The notes under the pieces: generated by a model | The model's input: only the letters and a program-made list of their open reading frames with translations | What the model was told of the DNA's origin: nothing | The model's database searches: none | Made by a program: the position numbers and the translations under genes | In this document: piece by piece, positions 1 through 7,669 of the stretch | Position numbering within the stretch: position 1 is the stretch's first letter | Layout of the letters: each line of letters begins with the position of its first letter | From: an uncultured Candidatus Melainabacteria bacterium | Lineage (GTDB): Bacteria > Cyanobacteriota > Vampirovibrionia > Gastranaerophilales > Gastranaerophilaceae | Length of the DNA stretch: 13,818 bases | Direction: 5' to 3' | NCBI GenBank assembly: GCA_934675685.1 | Contig: CAKURL010000036.1 | Span: 1-13,818 of the forward strand

Positions 1-471
1 CCCTGCGACTGCGATTTTTGGCAAAACCGCAATGAACAAAACAACTATCCCCATGCCCCCAAACCATTGGGTCAAAGAGCGAAAGAAAAAAAGGCTCTTT
101 GGGTATAAAGAAAAGTCTTGAAAGATTGTAGCCCCTGTGGTTGTGACCCCAGAGACCGCTTCAAAGATGGAATTTGTGAAGCTTAAGCCATAGAAAAGAT
201 AAGGAATAGAGCACACAAGCCCAAATAAAATCCAAGAAAAAACTACAGTTGCCAAGGATTCTGACTTTTTAATGTTATCAATTTCTTTTTGAGAAGTTTT
301 GTTTATCGAAAAAAGCCAAGATAAAATAAAAGCGACGATTGCGCTTAAAATATATGGCACAACTTGAGAAAATTCCTTTAAAAAAACGCAAGCTAAAATC
401 GGAATGATAAACAAAATCGCGATATATTTAGAAATAAGCCCTAAAATATTTAAAATCAAATTATATCTCAT
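1..471 (-). CDS. trkH: Trk/Ktr-type potassium uptake channel subunit TrkH (N-terminal 157 residues; truncated by window edge)
   Basis: The reverse strand from 471 to the left edge is open with no stop and encodes the start of a K+-translocating membrane protein that would partner the TrkA gating protein encoded just upstream. Two hydrophobic helices near residues 10-55 are followed by a short charged loop, a third helix near 72-95, then the first pore loop and selectivity filter (SGVTTTGATI, about 107-116) and the conserved RSLTQWFGGMGIVVL segment (131-145), both diagnostic of the TrkH/KtrB superfamily. The ATG overlaps the last base of the trkA stop codon (TAATG), so translation is probably coupled and an own Shine-Dalgarno is not needed. 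A weak AAGGAA lies about 11 bases upstream inside trkA. Two-thirds or more of the protein lies outside the window. TrkH rather than KtrB is inferred from the partner's two-RCK TrkA architecture. Confidence 0.93.
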   Translation of the reverse strand, partial: MRYNLILNILGLISKYIAILFIIPILACVFLKEFSQVVPYILSAIVAFILSWLFSINKTSQKEIDNIKKSESLATVVFSWILFGLVCSIPYLFYGLSFTNSIFEAVSGVTTTGATIFQDFSLYPKSLFFFRSLTQWFGGMGIVVLFIAVLPKIAVAG

Positions 472-1808
472 TATTTAAAATATTCCTTAACTTTTTGGAC
501 ATAATCAGATTTTGTGAAAACTAAAAGTTTATCGAATTTTCGAATTTGAGTTTGCCCTTTTGGAATGATTACCTTAGAACCCCTCCAAACAATCGCAATG
601 ACGCAAGGAATAGGAAGCTTTATTTCAAACAAAGGCTTTTGAGAGAAGTTTTCTCCAAGTTCGATTTCGACGATTTCTCCTTGGCCACGCTCAACGGTCG
701 CAATGACGCCTTCTCTTGAATCGATTATTCTGTTTTTAATTTCTTCCACACAAGCTTCTCTTTGAGAGATTGCAATATCTACCCCGACGCGCTCAAAAAG
801 GTTTCCCGTCGCCCCTTTAGAGACCCTTGTGATGACTTTTTTTGCCCCTAATTGCTTTGATAATAAAGAACAGAGCAAATTCTTTTCGTCATTATTTGTA
901 ATAGCCACAATTACGTCGTTTTTTCCAAAATCTTCTTCTTCTAAAAGCTCTAAATCAGTCCCAGAACCATTTAAAACAAGAGTTTTATGGAGATTTTGAG
1001 ATAATTCTTCGCAGCGCAAATAATCATTTTCGATTAGTTTAACTTTCATCGAAGTTTTCTCTAAGGTTTGCGCGAGCCCATAGCCCACAGAGCCCCCTCC
1101 GATTATCCCTATTCTTTTTACTTTTTCTTTTGTCGCGATTAATTCGTCGACCGCAATATCAAGCCCCACAGGAGTTCCCATCAAAATCGCTTTGTCGTTT
1201 AAAAGAAATTCGCTGTTTCCGTTTGGGATAAATAATTCGTCGTCTCGAACAATCCCCACAACCAAAACTTCAGAATTAAAATAGCAATCTTTTAATTTTT
1301 TCCCTAAAAGCTCAGATTCTTCTTTTATCCTATATTCCAAAAGTCTCGCTCTGCCGTGCGCAAAGTTTTCGACGTCCACCGCTTTTGGAACAGTAATTCT
1401 TTTAAAAATTTCTTGAACCAAAAGCCTTTGGGGCAAAATCACGTTGTCGATTGATTTTGCGTAACTCATTTTATATTCATCTTTTAGAGCATTTATGGAT
1501 TCTCTTGATTCCACTTTTGAAACAAAACAAATCGTCTGGCTCACGCATGCCTGCTTTGCCATAAGGCAAGCGATTATGTTCGTTTCGTCGTTTTCTGTGC
1601 AAGAAATAAAGACGTCTGCGCCATAGACTTCTGTGTTTTTCAAAAATTTATTATCCAGAGCGCTTGCCGCGATTGTTCCGATATCCAATTTTGAGAATAA
1701 TTCAAGATTTTTAGAATTTGAATCCATCACAATGACATCGTGGTCTTCAAAAAATTCTGTCGCAATGGCTGATGCCATCTCGTTTGCGCCGTATATAATT
1801 ATTCTCAT
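471..1808 (-). CDS. trkA: Trk system potassium uptake peripheral protein TrkA
   Basis: This cytoplasmic regulator binds NAD(H)/nucleotide and gates the TrkH channel. At 445 residues it has the normal length for a duplicated RCK protein: RCK_N (1-120), RCK_C (about 140-225), a second RCK_N (231-350) and a second RCK_C (365-445). The second Rossmann unit has a canonical GGGSVG glycine loop (237-242) with the acidic residue E260 ending strand 2. The first unit has G-A-N-E-M-A (7-12), so two of the three glycines of GxGxxG are replaced, although D29 is kept; the first site may bind its ligand differently or not at all. The ATG at 1808 has a good Shine-Dalgarno (GAGGT) about five bases upstream. 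It follows ffh by 31 bases and overlaps trkH by one base, so ffh-trkA-trkH looks like one operon. Family assignment is firm. Confidence 0.95.
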   Translation of the reverse strand: MRIIIYGANEMASAIATEFFEDHDVIVMDSNSKNLELFSKLDIGTIAASALDNKFLKNTEVYGADVFISCTENDETNIIACLMAKQACVSQTICFVSKVESRESINALKDEYKMSYAKSIDNVILPQRLLVQEIFKRITVPKAVDVENFAHGRARLLEYRIKEESELLGKKLKDCYFNSEVLVVGIVRDDELFIPNGNSEFLLNDKAILMGTPVGLDIAVDELIATKEKVKRIGIIGGGSVGYGLAQTLEKTSMKVKLIENDYLRCEELSQNLHKTLVLNGSGTDLELLEEEDFGKNDVIVAITNNDEKNLLCSLLSKQLGAKKVITRVSKGATGNLFERVGVDIAISQREACVEEIKNRIIDSREGVIATVERGQGEIVEIELGENFSQKPLFEIKLPIPCVIAIVWRGSKVIIPKGQTQIRKFDKLLVFTKSDYVQKVKEYFK

Positions 1809-1839
1809 TTTTACCTCATTTGTTCTTTTTCAAAATGCC

Positions 1840-3195
1840 TTAAAAAGGAAAGCCGCCTCCGAACGGCATTTTGCCTTTCTTTCCTTTTTTAAAGGAATTT
1901 TTGAAATTTCCAAGCCCCTTCATCATTTTTCTCATCATTTCGAATTGAGAAATAAATTGGTTGAGCTCTTGAAGCCCAAGCCCAGAGCCTTTTGCTATTC
2001 TTTCTTTTCTGGATTGGTTTAAAATATTTGGATTTTTTCTCTCTTCAGGAGTCATAGATTGAATAAAAACTTCAATTTTTTTGAATTGTTTTTCGCCTTC
2101 GTGGGAAATTTTATCTGAATCGTCTTTAGATATCCCCAAAGGAAGCATAGATAAAATCCCGCCAAAAGAGCCAAGAGCCTTGATTTGCTTTTGAATTTTT
2201 AAGAAATCTTCAAAAGAAAATTCGGCTTTTAGCATTTTTTCTTCTAAAGCTTTTGCTTCTTTGATGTCGATGTTTTTTTGCGCTTTTTCAACCAAAGAAA
2301 CAATATCGCCCATGCCCAAAATGCGGTTTGCCATTCTGTCTGGGTGAAAATCTTCTAAAGGCTCGATGTTTTCGCCTTGAGCGATTAATTTAATAGGTTT
2401 TTTTGTGCAATGAACAATGCTTAATGCGCAACCGCCTTTAGTGTCACCGTCTAATTTTGTTAAAATTACACCATCAATTCCAAGCTGCGCATCAAAATTA
2501 AGCGCAACTTCGACGCTCGCTTGACCTATCATGGAATCCACAACCAAAAGCTTTTCGTTTATGTTGAAGCTATGGTTGATTAAAACAAGCTCTGCCATCA
2601 TTTCTGTGTCGATTTCAAGGCGCCCTGCCGTATCGAAAATCAAAACTGTGTTGTTGTTTTGTTTTGCATATTCTAAAGAAGCTTTCGCGATTTTTAAAAC
2701 ATCTTTCTCATCTTCGATTGAAAAGAAATCTAAGCCGTTGTCGTCTGCTAAAGTTTTTAGTTGTAAAATCGCAGCCGGACGATATACGTCAAGCGCAACT
2801 AACAAAGGTTTTTTACCTTCTTTTTTTAATTTTAGAGCAAGCTTTGCGCTACTTGTAGTTTTTCCTGAACCTTGAAGCCCCAACATCATCACAATCGAAG
2901 GATTTGTGTCTAATTTTAAAGGAGAAATTTTTTCCCCTAAAAGATTAGTTAATTCGTCATTAACTATTTTAATCAAGGTTTGAGAAGGGTTTGTGGATTC
3001 CACAACTTTTTCGCCTTGCGCTTTATCTTTTATGGTCGAAATAAAAGATTTCACAACATTTAAAGAAACATCTGCGCCCAAAAGTGCACGTCTGATTTCT
3101 CTTAGGGCATCTGCCATGTTTTCTTCCGTCAACTTAGAATTTGAGGAAGTTTTTGCTATAATTTCTTGTAATTTTTGAGATAAACTATCAAACAT
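1840..3195 (-). CDS. ffh: Signal recognition particle GTPase Ffh (SRP54)
   Basis: This GTPase binds signal sequences and 4.5S/SRP RNA and, with FtsY, delivers nascent membrane proteins to SecYEG. The 451-residue protein has the full order: helical N domain (1-90), G domain with P-loop GLQGSGKTT (106-114), DVYRPAA (136-142), DTAGR (188-192) and TKLDGD (246-251), and a methionine-rich M domain (about 315-451) carrying the RNA-binding SRKERIAKGSG segment (395-405), the QFEMMRKMMKGLG helix and a basic, glycine-rich tail ending GGGFPF. The closing G-loop reads AQGEN (272-276), where GTGE is usual. The ATG at 3195 has no Shine-Dalgarno, and a -10-like box ends seven bases upstream, suggesting a leaderless transcript. 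It is first in an operon with trkA and trkH, an unusual partner set for ffh. Identification is secure. Confidence 0.97.
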   Translation of the reverse strand: MFDSLSQKLQEIIAKTSSNSKLTEENMADALREIRRALLGADVSLNVVKSFISTIKDKAQGEKVVESTNPSQTLIKIVNDELTNLLGEKISPLKLDTNPSIVMMLGLQGSGKTTSSAKLALKLKKEGKKPLLVALDVYRPAAILQLKTLADDNGLDFFSIEDEKDVLKIAKASLEYAKQNNNTVLIFDTAGRLEIDTEMMAELVLINHSFNINEKLLVVDSMIGQASVEVALNFDAQLGIDGVILTKLDGDTKGGCALSIVHCTKKPIKLIAQGENIEPLEDFHPDRMANRILGMGDIVSLVEKAQKNIDIKEAKALEEKMLKAEFSFEDFLKIQKQIKALGSFGGILSMLPLGISKDDSDKISHEGEKQFKKIEVFIQSMTPEERKNPNILNQSRKERIAKGSGLGLQELNQFISQFEMMRKMMKGLGNFKNSFKKGKKGKMPFGGGFPF

Positions 3196-3202
3196 AATAT
3201 GT

Positions 3203-3232
3203 ATTTTACTATAAAAAAATATTTTAGAACAA
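3203..3232 (-). promoter_or_regulatory. Candidate promoter of the ffh-trkA-trkH operon, possibly leaderless
   Basis: On the minus strand TTGTTC (3232-3227) is separated by 18 bases from TAAAAT (3208-3203). Only seven bases lie between this -10-like box and the ffh ATG (3195), so transcription would begin at or next to the start codon. No Shine-Dalgarno precedes ffh. The position is consistent, but the match is only moderate in such AT-rich DNA. Confidence 0.4.
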
Positions 3233-3238
3233 TTTAGC

Positions 3239-3247
3239 TGATATACT
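3239..3247 (+). promoter_or_regulatory. Extended -10 promoter of the first glycosyltransferase gene
   Basis: TGATATACT is an extended -10 element (TG-N-TATACT, 5/6 to TATAAT) that ends ten bases before the ATG at 3258. The expected start site (about 3254) leaves a leader of about four bases without a ribosome binding site. No convincing -35 is seen, as is usual for extended -10 promoters. It lies within the same 62-bp divergent spacer as the ffh promoter. Confidence 0.5.
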
Positions 3248-3257
3248 ATTGAATATT

Positions 3258-5057
3258 ATGAAAAAACTGATTTTATTTTCAATTTTTATTTTGAGTTTGT
3301 TTTTTAGTTTTCAAACAAATAAGACTAAAATAAATTTGCCATATTTTGGAAGGCTTTATAAAGACGTTTCTCTAGACATAATTTTTGAAAACAAAAAACC
3401 AAAAGTTTATTTTGACGATAAAATAATCAATTCTAAAATCAAAATCACAGATAAACATTTCCAATTTAAAGATTTAAATTGCGGTTTAATCAAAAAAATA
3501 AAAATCGAAGGCGAATATGAAAAAGCTATGGTATTTATTGGAAACGACGTAGTTTTCTTAAACCAAGAAAAAGAAATATCTGTTGATAACTCTAAAAAGC
3601 CCTATGTCGCCTTTGGGATTGGGTTTTTGGCTTTGTTTTATAATTTTCATTTGTTTATCTTGCCTTGGATATTTTTCTTTTTATTGGTAAAAAATTATCT
3701 TCCAAAAAAGCAATTTTTAAGCCAAAAGAAAACTCTTTTTCTGATTATTCTTTTGAGCTTGTTTTTAAGATGTGTACAATTAAATAACATTCCTTTTTGG
3801 GACGACGAGATATATGTTTTGGCACATTGCGCTAAAGGCGCAGGTTTGATTGAACTATTCAACGACCCGGGGAACCCTCCTTTATATTTTGCGCTTTTTA
3901 AATTGTTCCATTTGGTTGTTCAAAAAGAAGCGTTTTTGAGGCTTTCGAGCGTACTATTGGGAGTTATTTTAAATATTCTTTTTTATTTTTATTTAAAATT
4001 TTGGCTCGGAGAGAAAAAAGCCCTTTTTGGCGCGTTTTTTGCTTCCATTTCTCTTGTTTTAATTTATTTTTCGCAAGAAATAAGGTGCTATTGCCTTTTT
4101 ATGGTTTTAGCTTTAGCTTTGAGCTTGTTGTTATTCAAATTTAATTCTAAAAAGAACAAATTTTTATATTTAATAACTTCGATTTCTCTTCTTTATACCC
4201 ATTTTTATGGAGCATTTTTTGTTTTATATAATTTCATCTTTGGCTCGATTTTATTTTCAAAACCAAAAAAGAGAAAAAAATTAAGAACATTTTTGATTTT
4301 GAATTTAATTTCTTTTTTGAGCTATGTTCCTTTGATTTTATATAAAAAAATGGCTCTTGTGAATTCTTTTAATTCTTGGATAAAAAAGCCCACTTTTTTA
4401 GACTTAGCGCAAACTTTAGACATTTTTTCAAGACCATGCGTGATATGTTTTTCTGTTTTTGTGTTTTTGATTATTTTTTCTTATGTAAAAGAGAAAAACA
4501 AAAAAGAAAAGCTTTTTATAAGATACAACTTTCACATAATCTTTTTTGTGATATTTTTGGCGCTTTGTTTTTCTTTTTTAATCAAACCGATTTTTGTTTA
4601 TAGATATTTTTACCCGTTATATCCGTATTACATTTCTTTAGTCACATTTTTAATTTGCAAAAATTTTAAACTTGGCTTTTCTATAATTCCAAAAGTTTTG
4701 ATATTTTTGTTCTTGGGGCTTTCTTCTTTCATAAATCGCCAAAACCTCTTTTGCAACCCTAATTTGGCTTTGAAATTTGTAAAACACGACATCAACCCAA
4801 AATTTGAAAACTATGTCTTTTTAACGGACACCGTGAAAGATTATAAAAAAATCAAACAAAATTTAAATGCAAAAATAGAATATTTACCCATAAATTCAGG
4901 GGTGAACACTTTTAAAATCGAAAATTATGATTTTAAAAAGCCAAGCGTAGTCTACGTTTTAAACCTATATTTAAGCGAGAAAACCTACAAAATTGCAAAA
5001 AAAATAGAACTTTTCAAAACTCCCCTTGGGGTTTTTTGCAAAATTATTATAGAATAA
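3258..5057 (+). CDS. GT-C membrane glycosyltransferase, family 39 / PMT_2-like, with N-terminal extracytoplasmic segment
   Basis: This 599-residue multi-spanning protein probably moves a sugar from a polyprenyl-phosphate donor to an envelope lipid, glycan or protein on the outer face of the cytoplasmic membrane. The GT-C core starts with a helix (about 157-172), then W-D-D-E (181-184) in the first outer loop, where the catalytic acid of this fold lies. It continues with NPPLYFALFKLFH (206-218), the LIYFSQEIRCY motif (268-278) typical of these enzymes, YTHFYGAFF (313-321), further helices, RYFYPLYPY (449-457), and a soluble C-terminal tail. Unusually, residues 1-145 add a signal-anchor helix (4-18), a lysine-rich hydrophilic segment of about 95 residues with strand-like patches, and another helix (118-145). 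The start at 3258 is preferred over the in-frame TTG at 3249 because the promoter reaches almost to it. The acceptor is unknown. It is related in layout to the GT-C gene at 10904-12301. Confidence 0.85.
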   Translation: MKKLILFSIFILSLFFSFQTNKTKINLPYFGRLYKDVSLDIIFENKKPKVYFDDKIINSKIKITDKHFQFKDLNCGLIKKIKIEGEYEKAMVFIGNDVVFLNQEKEISVDNSKKPYVAFGIGFLALFYNFHLFILPWIFFFLLVKNYLPKKQFLSQKKTLFLIILLSLFLRCVQLNNIPFWDDEIYVLAHCAKGAGLIELFNDPGNPPLYFALFKLFHLVVQKEAFLRLSSVLLGVILNILFYFYLKFWLGEKKALFGAFFASISLVLIYFSQEIRCYCLFMVLALALSLLLFKFNSKKNKFLYLITSISLLYTHFYGAFFVLYNFIFGSILFSKPKKRKKLRTFLILNLISFLSYVPLILYKKMALVNSFNSWIKKPTFLDLAQTLDIFSRPCVICFSVFVFLIIFSYVKEKNKKEKLFIRYNFHIIFFVIFLALCFSFLIKPIFVYRYFYPLYPYYISLVTFLICKNFKLGFSIIPKVLIFLFLGLSSFINRQNLFCNPNLALKFVKHDINPKFENYVFLTDTVKDYKKIKQNLNAKIEYLPINSGVNTFKIENYDFKKPSVVYVLNLYLSEKTYKIAKKIELFKTPLGVFCKIIIE

Positions 5058-5061
5058 TAGT

Positions 5062-5089
5062 TTTACAATTATAATATTTTCATGATAAT
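5062..5089 (+). promoter_or_regulatory. Candidate promoter of the FAD-protein gene
   Basis: TTTACA (5062-5067, 5/6 to TTGACA) and GATAAT (5084-5089, 5/6 to TATAAT) are 16 bases apart. The predicted start near 5096 gives a leader of about 48 bases carrying a ribosome binding site. It lies in the 86-bp gap after the glycosyltransferase, where no terminator is visible, so read-through from that gene is also possible. Confidence 0.4.
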
Positions 5090-5132
5090 ATGAGATAGGA
5101 TAATTGTTGTCCCCACTAGATTATATTTTAAT

Positions 5133-5139
5133 AAGGAAG
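5133..5139 (+). promoter_or_regulatory. Shine-Dalgarno of the FAD-protein gene
   Basis: AAGGAAG lies four bases before the ATG at 5144 and fixes that start. It contrasts with the ffh, first glycosyltransferase and GGDEF genes in this window, which have no such site. Confidence 0.6.
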
Positions 5140-5143
5140 TAGT

Positions 5144-6520
5144 ATGTATAATGTTGCAATAGTTGGCGGTGGCCCAGCCGGAATTTTTACTGCTTTAGAA
5201 CTTGTGAAACTAAAGCCAGACTGGAAAATTTTATTAATCGAAAAAGGGGCTAAAATCGAAAAAAGAAAATGCCCAATCAGAGAAGGTGTTAAAAAATGCT
5301 TGTCTTGCAAGACTTGCGGACTTCTTTGCGGTTGGGGCGGAGCAGGCGCTTTTTCAGACGGAAAATTGACCTTGACTCCTGAAGTTGGCGGCCACTTAGT
5401 GGATTACATGCCATATAACGAAGTTGAAAACTTAATCGATTATTGTGACAATATTTATTTAGAACATGGCGCAACAAAAACCGTTTTTGGCACAAATAGA
5501 GCAGACTTTGCAGACATCGAACACGCTGCAACATTGGCTGAACTTAAACTTGTACATTCTCCTGTTCGCCACTTGGGAACAGAAAAATCTCTTGCTGTTT
5601 TAAAATCTATGCAAGACTTTTTAATGGATCGAATCGACATCATAAACAACGAACAAGTTGCCGATTTAATCATCGAAAACAATGAAATCAAAGGCTTCAC
5701 AACTCGTCAAGGAAACGAATACAAAGCAGATTTCGTAGTCGTTGCCCCAGGAAGAGAAGGGGCAGATTGGTTAAGCCAACAATTTATCCAAAACAACATC
5801 AAAATGGTGAACAATGCAGTTGACGTTGGCGTTCGCGTTGAATTGCCTGCGCCTGTTATGGAGCCTATCACATCAAGATTATATGAATCAAAATTAATCT
5901 ACCACGCTCCTACTTTTGGAGACGAAGTTAGAACTTTCTGTATGAACCCAAATGGCGAAGTCGTAAACGAAAACTATAACGGCATTTCGACTGTAAATGG
6001 GCACTCTTATGCAGACAAGAAAACTCCAAACACAAACTTTGCCCTTTTGGTTTCTAAGAAATTCACAGAACCATTCCACGAGCCAATTAAATATGGTCAA
6101 CATATCGCATCTTTGGCAAATATGCTCTCTGGCGGCATTTTGGTTCAAAGATTTGGAGACTTATTAGAAGGGCGCCGTTCAACTCCTCAAAGAATAAAAG
6201 AATCAATCATTCAGCCAACCTTAGAATGTGCGACTCCGGGGGACTTGAGCTTAGTTTTACCTTATAGACAATTGTTGAGCATCATAGAAATGCTTTATGC
6301 GCTTGACAAAATCGCTCCAGGGGTGGCTTCAAGATACACTCTTTTATATGGCGTGGAAGTTAAGTTTTATTCTGCTCGCGTTCTTATTTCAAACGAACTT
6401 GAAACTCTAGGGGTTAAAAACTTGTTCGCAATCGGAGATGGCGCAGGCGTGACTAGAGGTTTAATGCAAGCGAGCGCTTCAGGCGTACATGCCGCAAGAG
6501 TAATCGCTTCAAGAAAATAA
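5144..6520 (+). CDS. FAD-dependent dehydrogenase of the COG2509 type with N-terminal cysteine cluster
   Basis: This is a cytoplasmic flavoprotein of 458 residues. It opens with a Rossmann FAD-binding motif (GGGPAG, 8-13) and an acidic strand-2 end (E33), and closes with the second FAD-contacting motif (NLFAIGDGAGVTRGLMQAS, residues about 426-444). Between them is the W-G-G-A-G-A-F-S-D-G-K signature (64-74) that I associate with the uncharacterised FAD-dependent dehydrogenases of COG2509. Five cysteines (43, 52, 55, 58, 62) precede it; the last four have the C-x2-C-x2-C-x3-C spacing of a ferredoxin-type [4Fe-4S] ligand set, so an iron-sulphur or metal site, or redox disulphides, are possible. 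The substrate is unknown; relatives are often compared with geranylgeranyl reductase-like or HI0933-like flavoproteins. The ATG has a clear Shine-Dalgarno. A terminator follows the stop. Codon use is more balanced than in the flanking genes, suggesting good expression (inference). Confidence 0.88.
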   Translation: MYNVAIVGGGPAGIFTALELVKLKPDWKILLIEKGAKIEKRKCPIREGVKKCLSCKTCGLLCGWGGAGAFSDGKLTLTPEVGGHLVDYMPYNEVENLIDYCDNIYLEHGATKTVFGTNRADFADIEHAATLAELKLVHSPVRHLGTEKSLAVLKSMQDFLMDRIDIINNEQVADLIIENNEIKGFTTRQGNEYKADFVVVAPGREGADWLSQQFIQNNIKMVNNAVDVGVRVELPAPVMEPITSRLYESKLIYHAPTFGDEVRTFCMNPNGEVVNENYNGISTVNGHSYADKKTPNTNFALLVSKKFTEPFHEPIKYGQHIASLANMLSGGILVQRFGDLLEGRRSTPQRIKESIIQPTLECATPGDLSLVLPYRQLLSIIEMLYALDKIAPGVASRYTLLYGVEVKFYSARVLISNELETLGVKNLFAIGDGAGVTRGLMQASASGVHAARVIASRK

Positions 6521-6539
6521 AACTAAATAAACATAATTT

Positions 6540-6572
6540 AAATGGCTGCAAAATTAATTGCAGCCATTTTTT
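6540..6572 (+). terminator. Rho-independent terminator after the FAD-protein gene
   Basis: A perfect 12-bp inverted repeat (6540-6551 with 6558-6569; core ATGGCTGCAA / TTGCAGCCAT) closes a six-base loop and runs directly into a T-rich tract (six T's, then TATTTT). It starts 19 bases after the stop codon at 6520. The convergent gene on the other strand ends at 6581, so the same hairpin may also help stop that transcript, although the tail on that strand is less T-rich. Confidence 0.93.
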
Positions 6573-6580
6573 ATTTTCTT

Positions 6581-7576
6581 TTATTCTTCGATTAAAACCC
6601 AACCAATCCCTTTTTGAAATTCAAATTCTTTTTCTCCTTCGGGCAAACTTTTTTTGGAAAAATAAACAAGCTTTCCATCTGGTTTTTCAAAAACATATTC
6701 AGAATCAAACATTTCCAAATTTTCTCCTTCAAAAAGACAATTTTGAAAGACGCTAAGAGTGTTTGCGCCCATTTCATAGGCTCTTTCTATAAAATGAGTA
6801 TTTGTTTGAGAATTTAAATCCTGCCCTTTTAAAACATTTTTAATAGAAACACCATCTTCGCCCATAAAAATCTGATATTTTGGGGTCGTAATGCTTTTTA
6901 AATTGTAGCTTATGGTTAAATAATGTTTGTCTCTTTTAGGCTCAAATTCAAGAGTCGTTCCTTTGCTTCTTAAATTTATCAACAATGCCGCTTCTTTATT
7001 TTCTCTTTCTTTAAATTTCGCACTAAAATACATGCCATTTATTTCGATTGGATAAATTTCTTTCGTGCCTTCTTTTGCGCTTTTTCTTTTGGAATTCAAC
7101 AAAGAGACGATTTTTGTTTTTTTATTATCCATGCCTTTTAAAGAAAACAATGTTTGCCATTTGTTCACGATTTTTTGGGCTTCTAAAAAATCTTTTATGC
7201 TTTCGTCTAGGATTTCGTTTTGGGCAAAGCTTCGCACACTATCAAGCTCTTTATCTTCCATTTTCGCGTTTTTAAAATTTCTTTTTTTAGAAAGCATATC
7301 AAGAGTTTGTTTTAAAGAAACAAGATAATTTATGTTTTCTTGAGTCAAAGAATTATAAGCTTCAGATTTTGAAATCCCTAAGAAATTTTCGTCCAGCTTT
7401 GAAAATTGTTTTGGGTCAAACTTGAAATTCACCATCTCAAGAGGAATGGAAGCTTTTTCTTTTGACAAATCTTGAATAACCATCACAGGCTCCAATGGTT
7501 TTCTTGCCATTTTTATCCTTCTTTTCTGAAGGTTAGATGTAAAATTTATATTTTTTGAAAAATTAACAATTTCCAA
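6581..7576 (-). CDS. Conserved-looking hypothetical protein, paralogue A of a divergent pair
   Basis: I do not recognise the family. The 331-residue product is lysine- and glutamate-rich, has no membrane helix or signal peptide, and is mostly helical to about residue 145, then strand-rich. It is co-linear with the gene at 7670-8656: FLGISKSEAY (65), SVRSFAQNEIL (113), AQKIVNKW (133), PIEINGMYFSA (176), TTPKYQI (230), YVFEKPDGKLVYF (294) and a C-terminal GW (325) each have a counterpart at nearly constant offset. The TTG at 7576 is chosen because it keeps an N-terminal INFTSN matching INLTKN of the paralogue, has AAGGT eight bases upstream (7585-7589), and sits about 24 bases after the predicted transcription start. 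The rival is the ATG at 7510, with a good AAGGAT site, giving a protein 22 residues shorter. The gene faces the FAD gene's terminator. No function is proposed. Confidence 0.8.
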   Translation of the reverse strand: MEIVNFSKNINFTSNLQKRRIKMARKPLEPVMVIQDLSKEKASIPLEMVNFKFDPKQFSKLDENFLGISKSEAYNSLTQENINYLVSLKQTLDMLSKKRNFKNAKMEDKELDSVRSFAQNEILDESIKDFLEAQKIVNKWQTLFSLKGMDNKKTKIVSLLNSKRKSAKEGTKEIYPIEINGMYFSAKFKERENKEAALLINLRSKGTTLEFEPKRDKHYLTISYNLKSITTPKYQIFMGEDGVSIKNVLKGQDLNSQTNTHFIERAYEMGANTLSVFQNCLFEGENLEMFDSEYVFEKPDGKLVYFSKKSLPEGEKEFEFQKGIGWVLIEE

Positions 7577-7606
7577 TTCAGTTTACCTTTTTCTAAAACT
7601 TTTCCA

Positions 7607-7612
7607 ATTATA
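7607..7612 (-). promoter_or_regulatory. -10 box for paralogue A in the divergent spacer
   Basis: A perfect TATAAT on the minus strand (7612-7607) would start transcription near 7600, about 24 bases before the TTG start. No good -35 is visible 16-18 bases upstream. The 93-bp spacer (7577-7669) also has TATAGT (7641-7646) and GATAAT (7651-7656) on the plus strand as candidate -10 boxes for paralogue B, so both genes may share regulation. Confidence 0.45.
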
Positions 7613-7669
7613 TAAAACAAAAAAAATTATTTTCGTGCGTTATAGTTTAAGATAATTAAAAAGCTGCAA

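Noticed and set aside
1633..2022. Long plus-strand open frame opposite trkA and ffh
   Set aside because: It is antisense to two securely identified genes and shows no recognisable domain.
3249..3257. In-frame TTG as an upstream start of the first glycosyltransferase
   Set aside because: It lies before the predicted transcription start set by TGATATACT, and the ATG at 3258 begins a good signal-anchor sequence.
3196..3257. Possible 4.5S SRP RNA gene next to ffh
   Set aside because: The spacer is only 62 bp, AT-rich, and lacks the GGAA/GCAA-type helix 8 motif.
5017..5037. CCCCTTGGGG followed by six T's near the end of the first glycosyltransferase, resembling a terminator
   Set aside because: The loop would be only two bases, the flanking pairs mismatch, and it lies inside the coding region before the stop codon.
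5058..5143. Riboswitch or structured leader before the FAD gene
   Set aside because: The gap is short and AT-rich with no stable paired structure that I can see; only promoter-like boxes and a Shine-Dalgarno were found.
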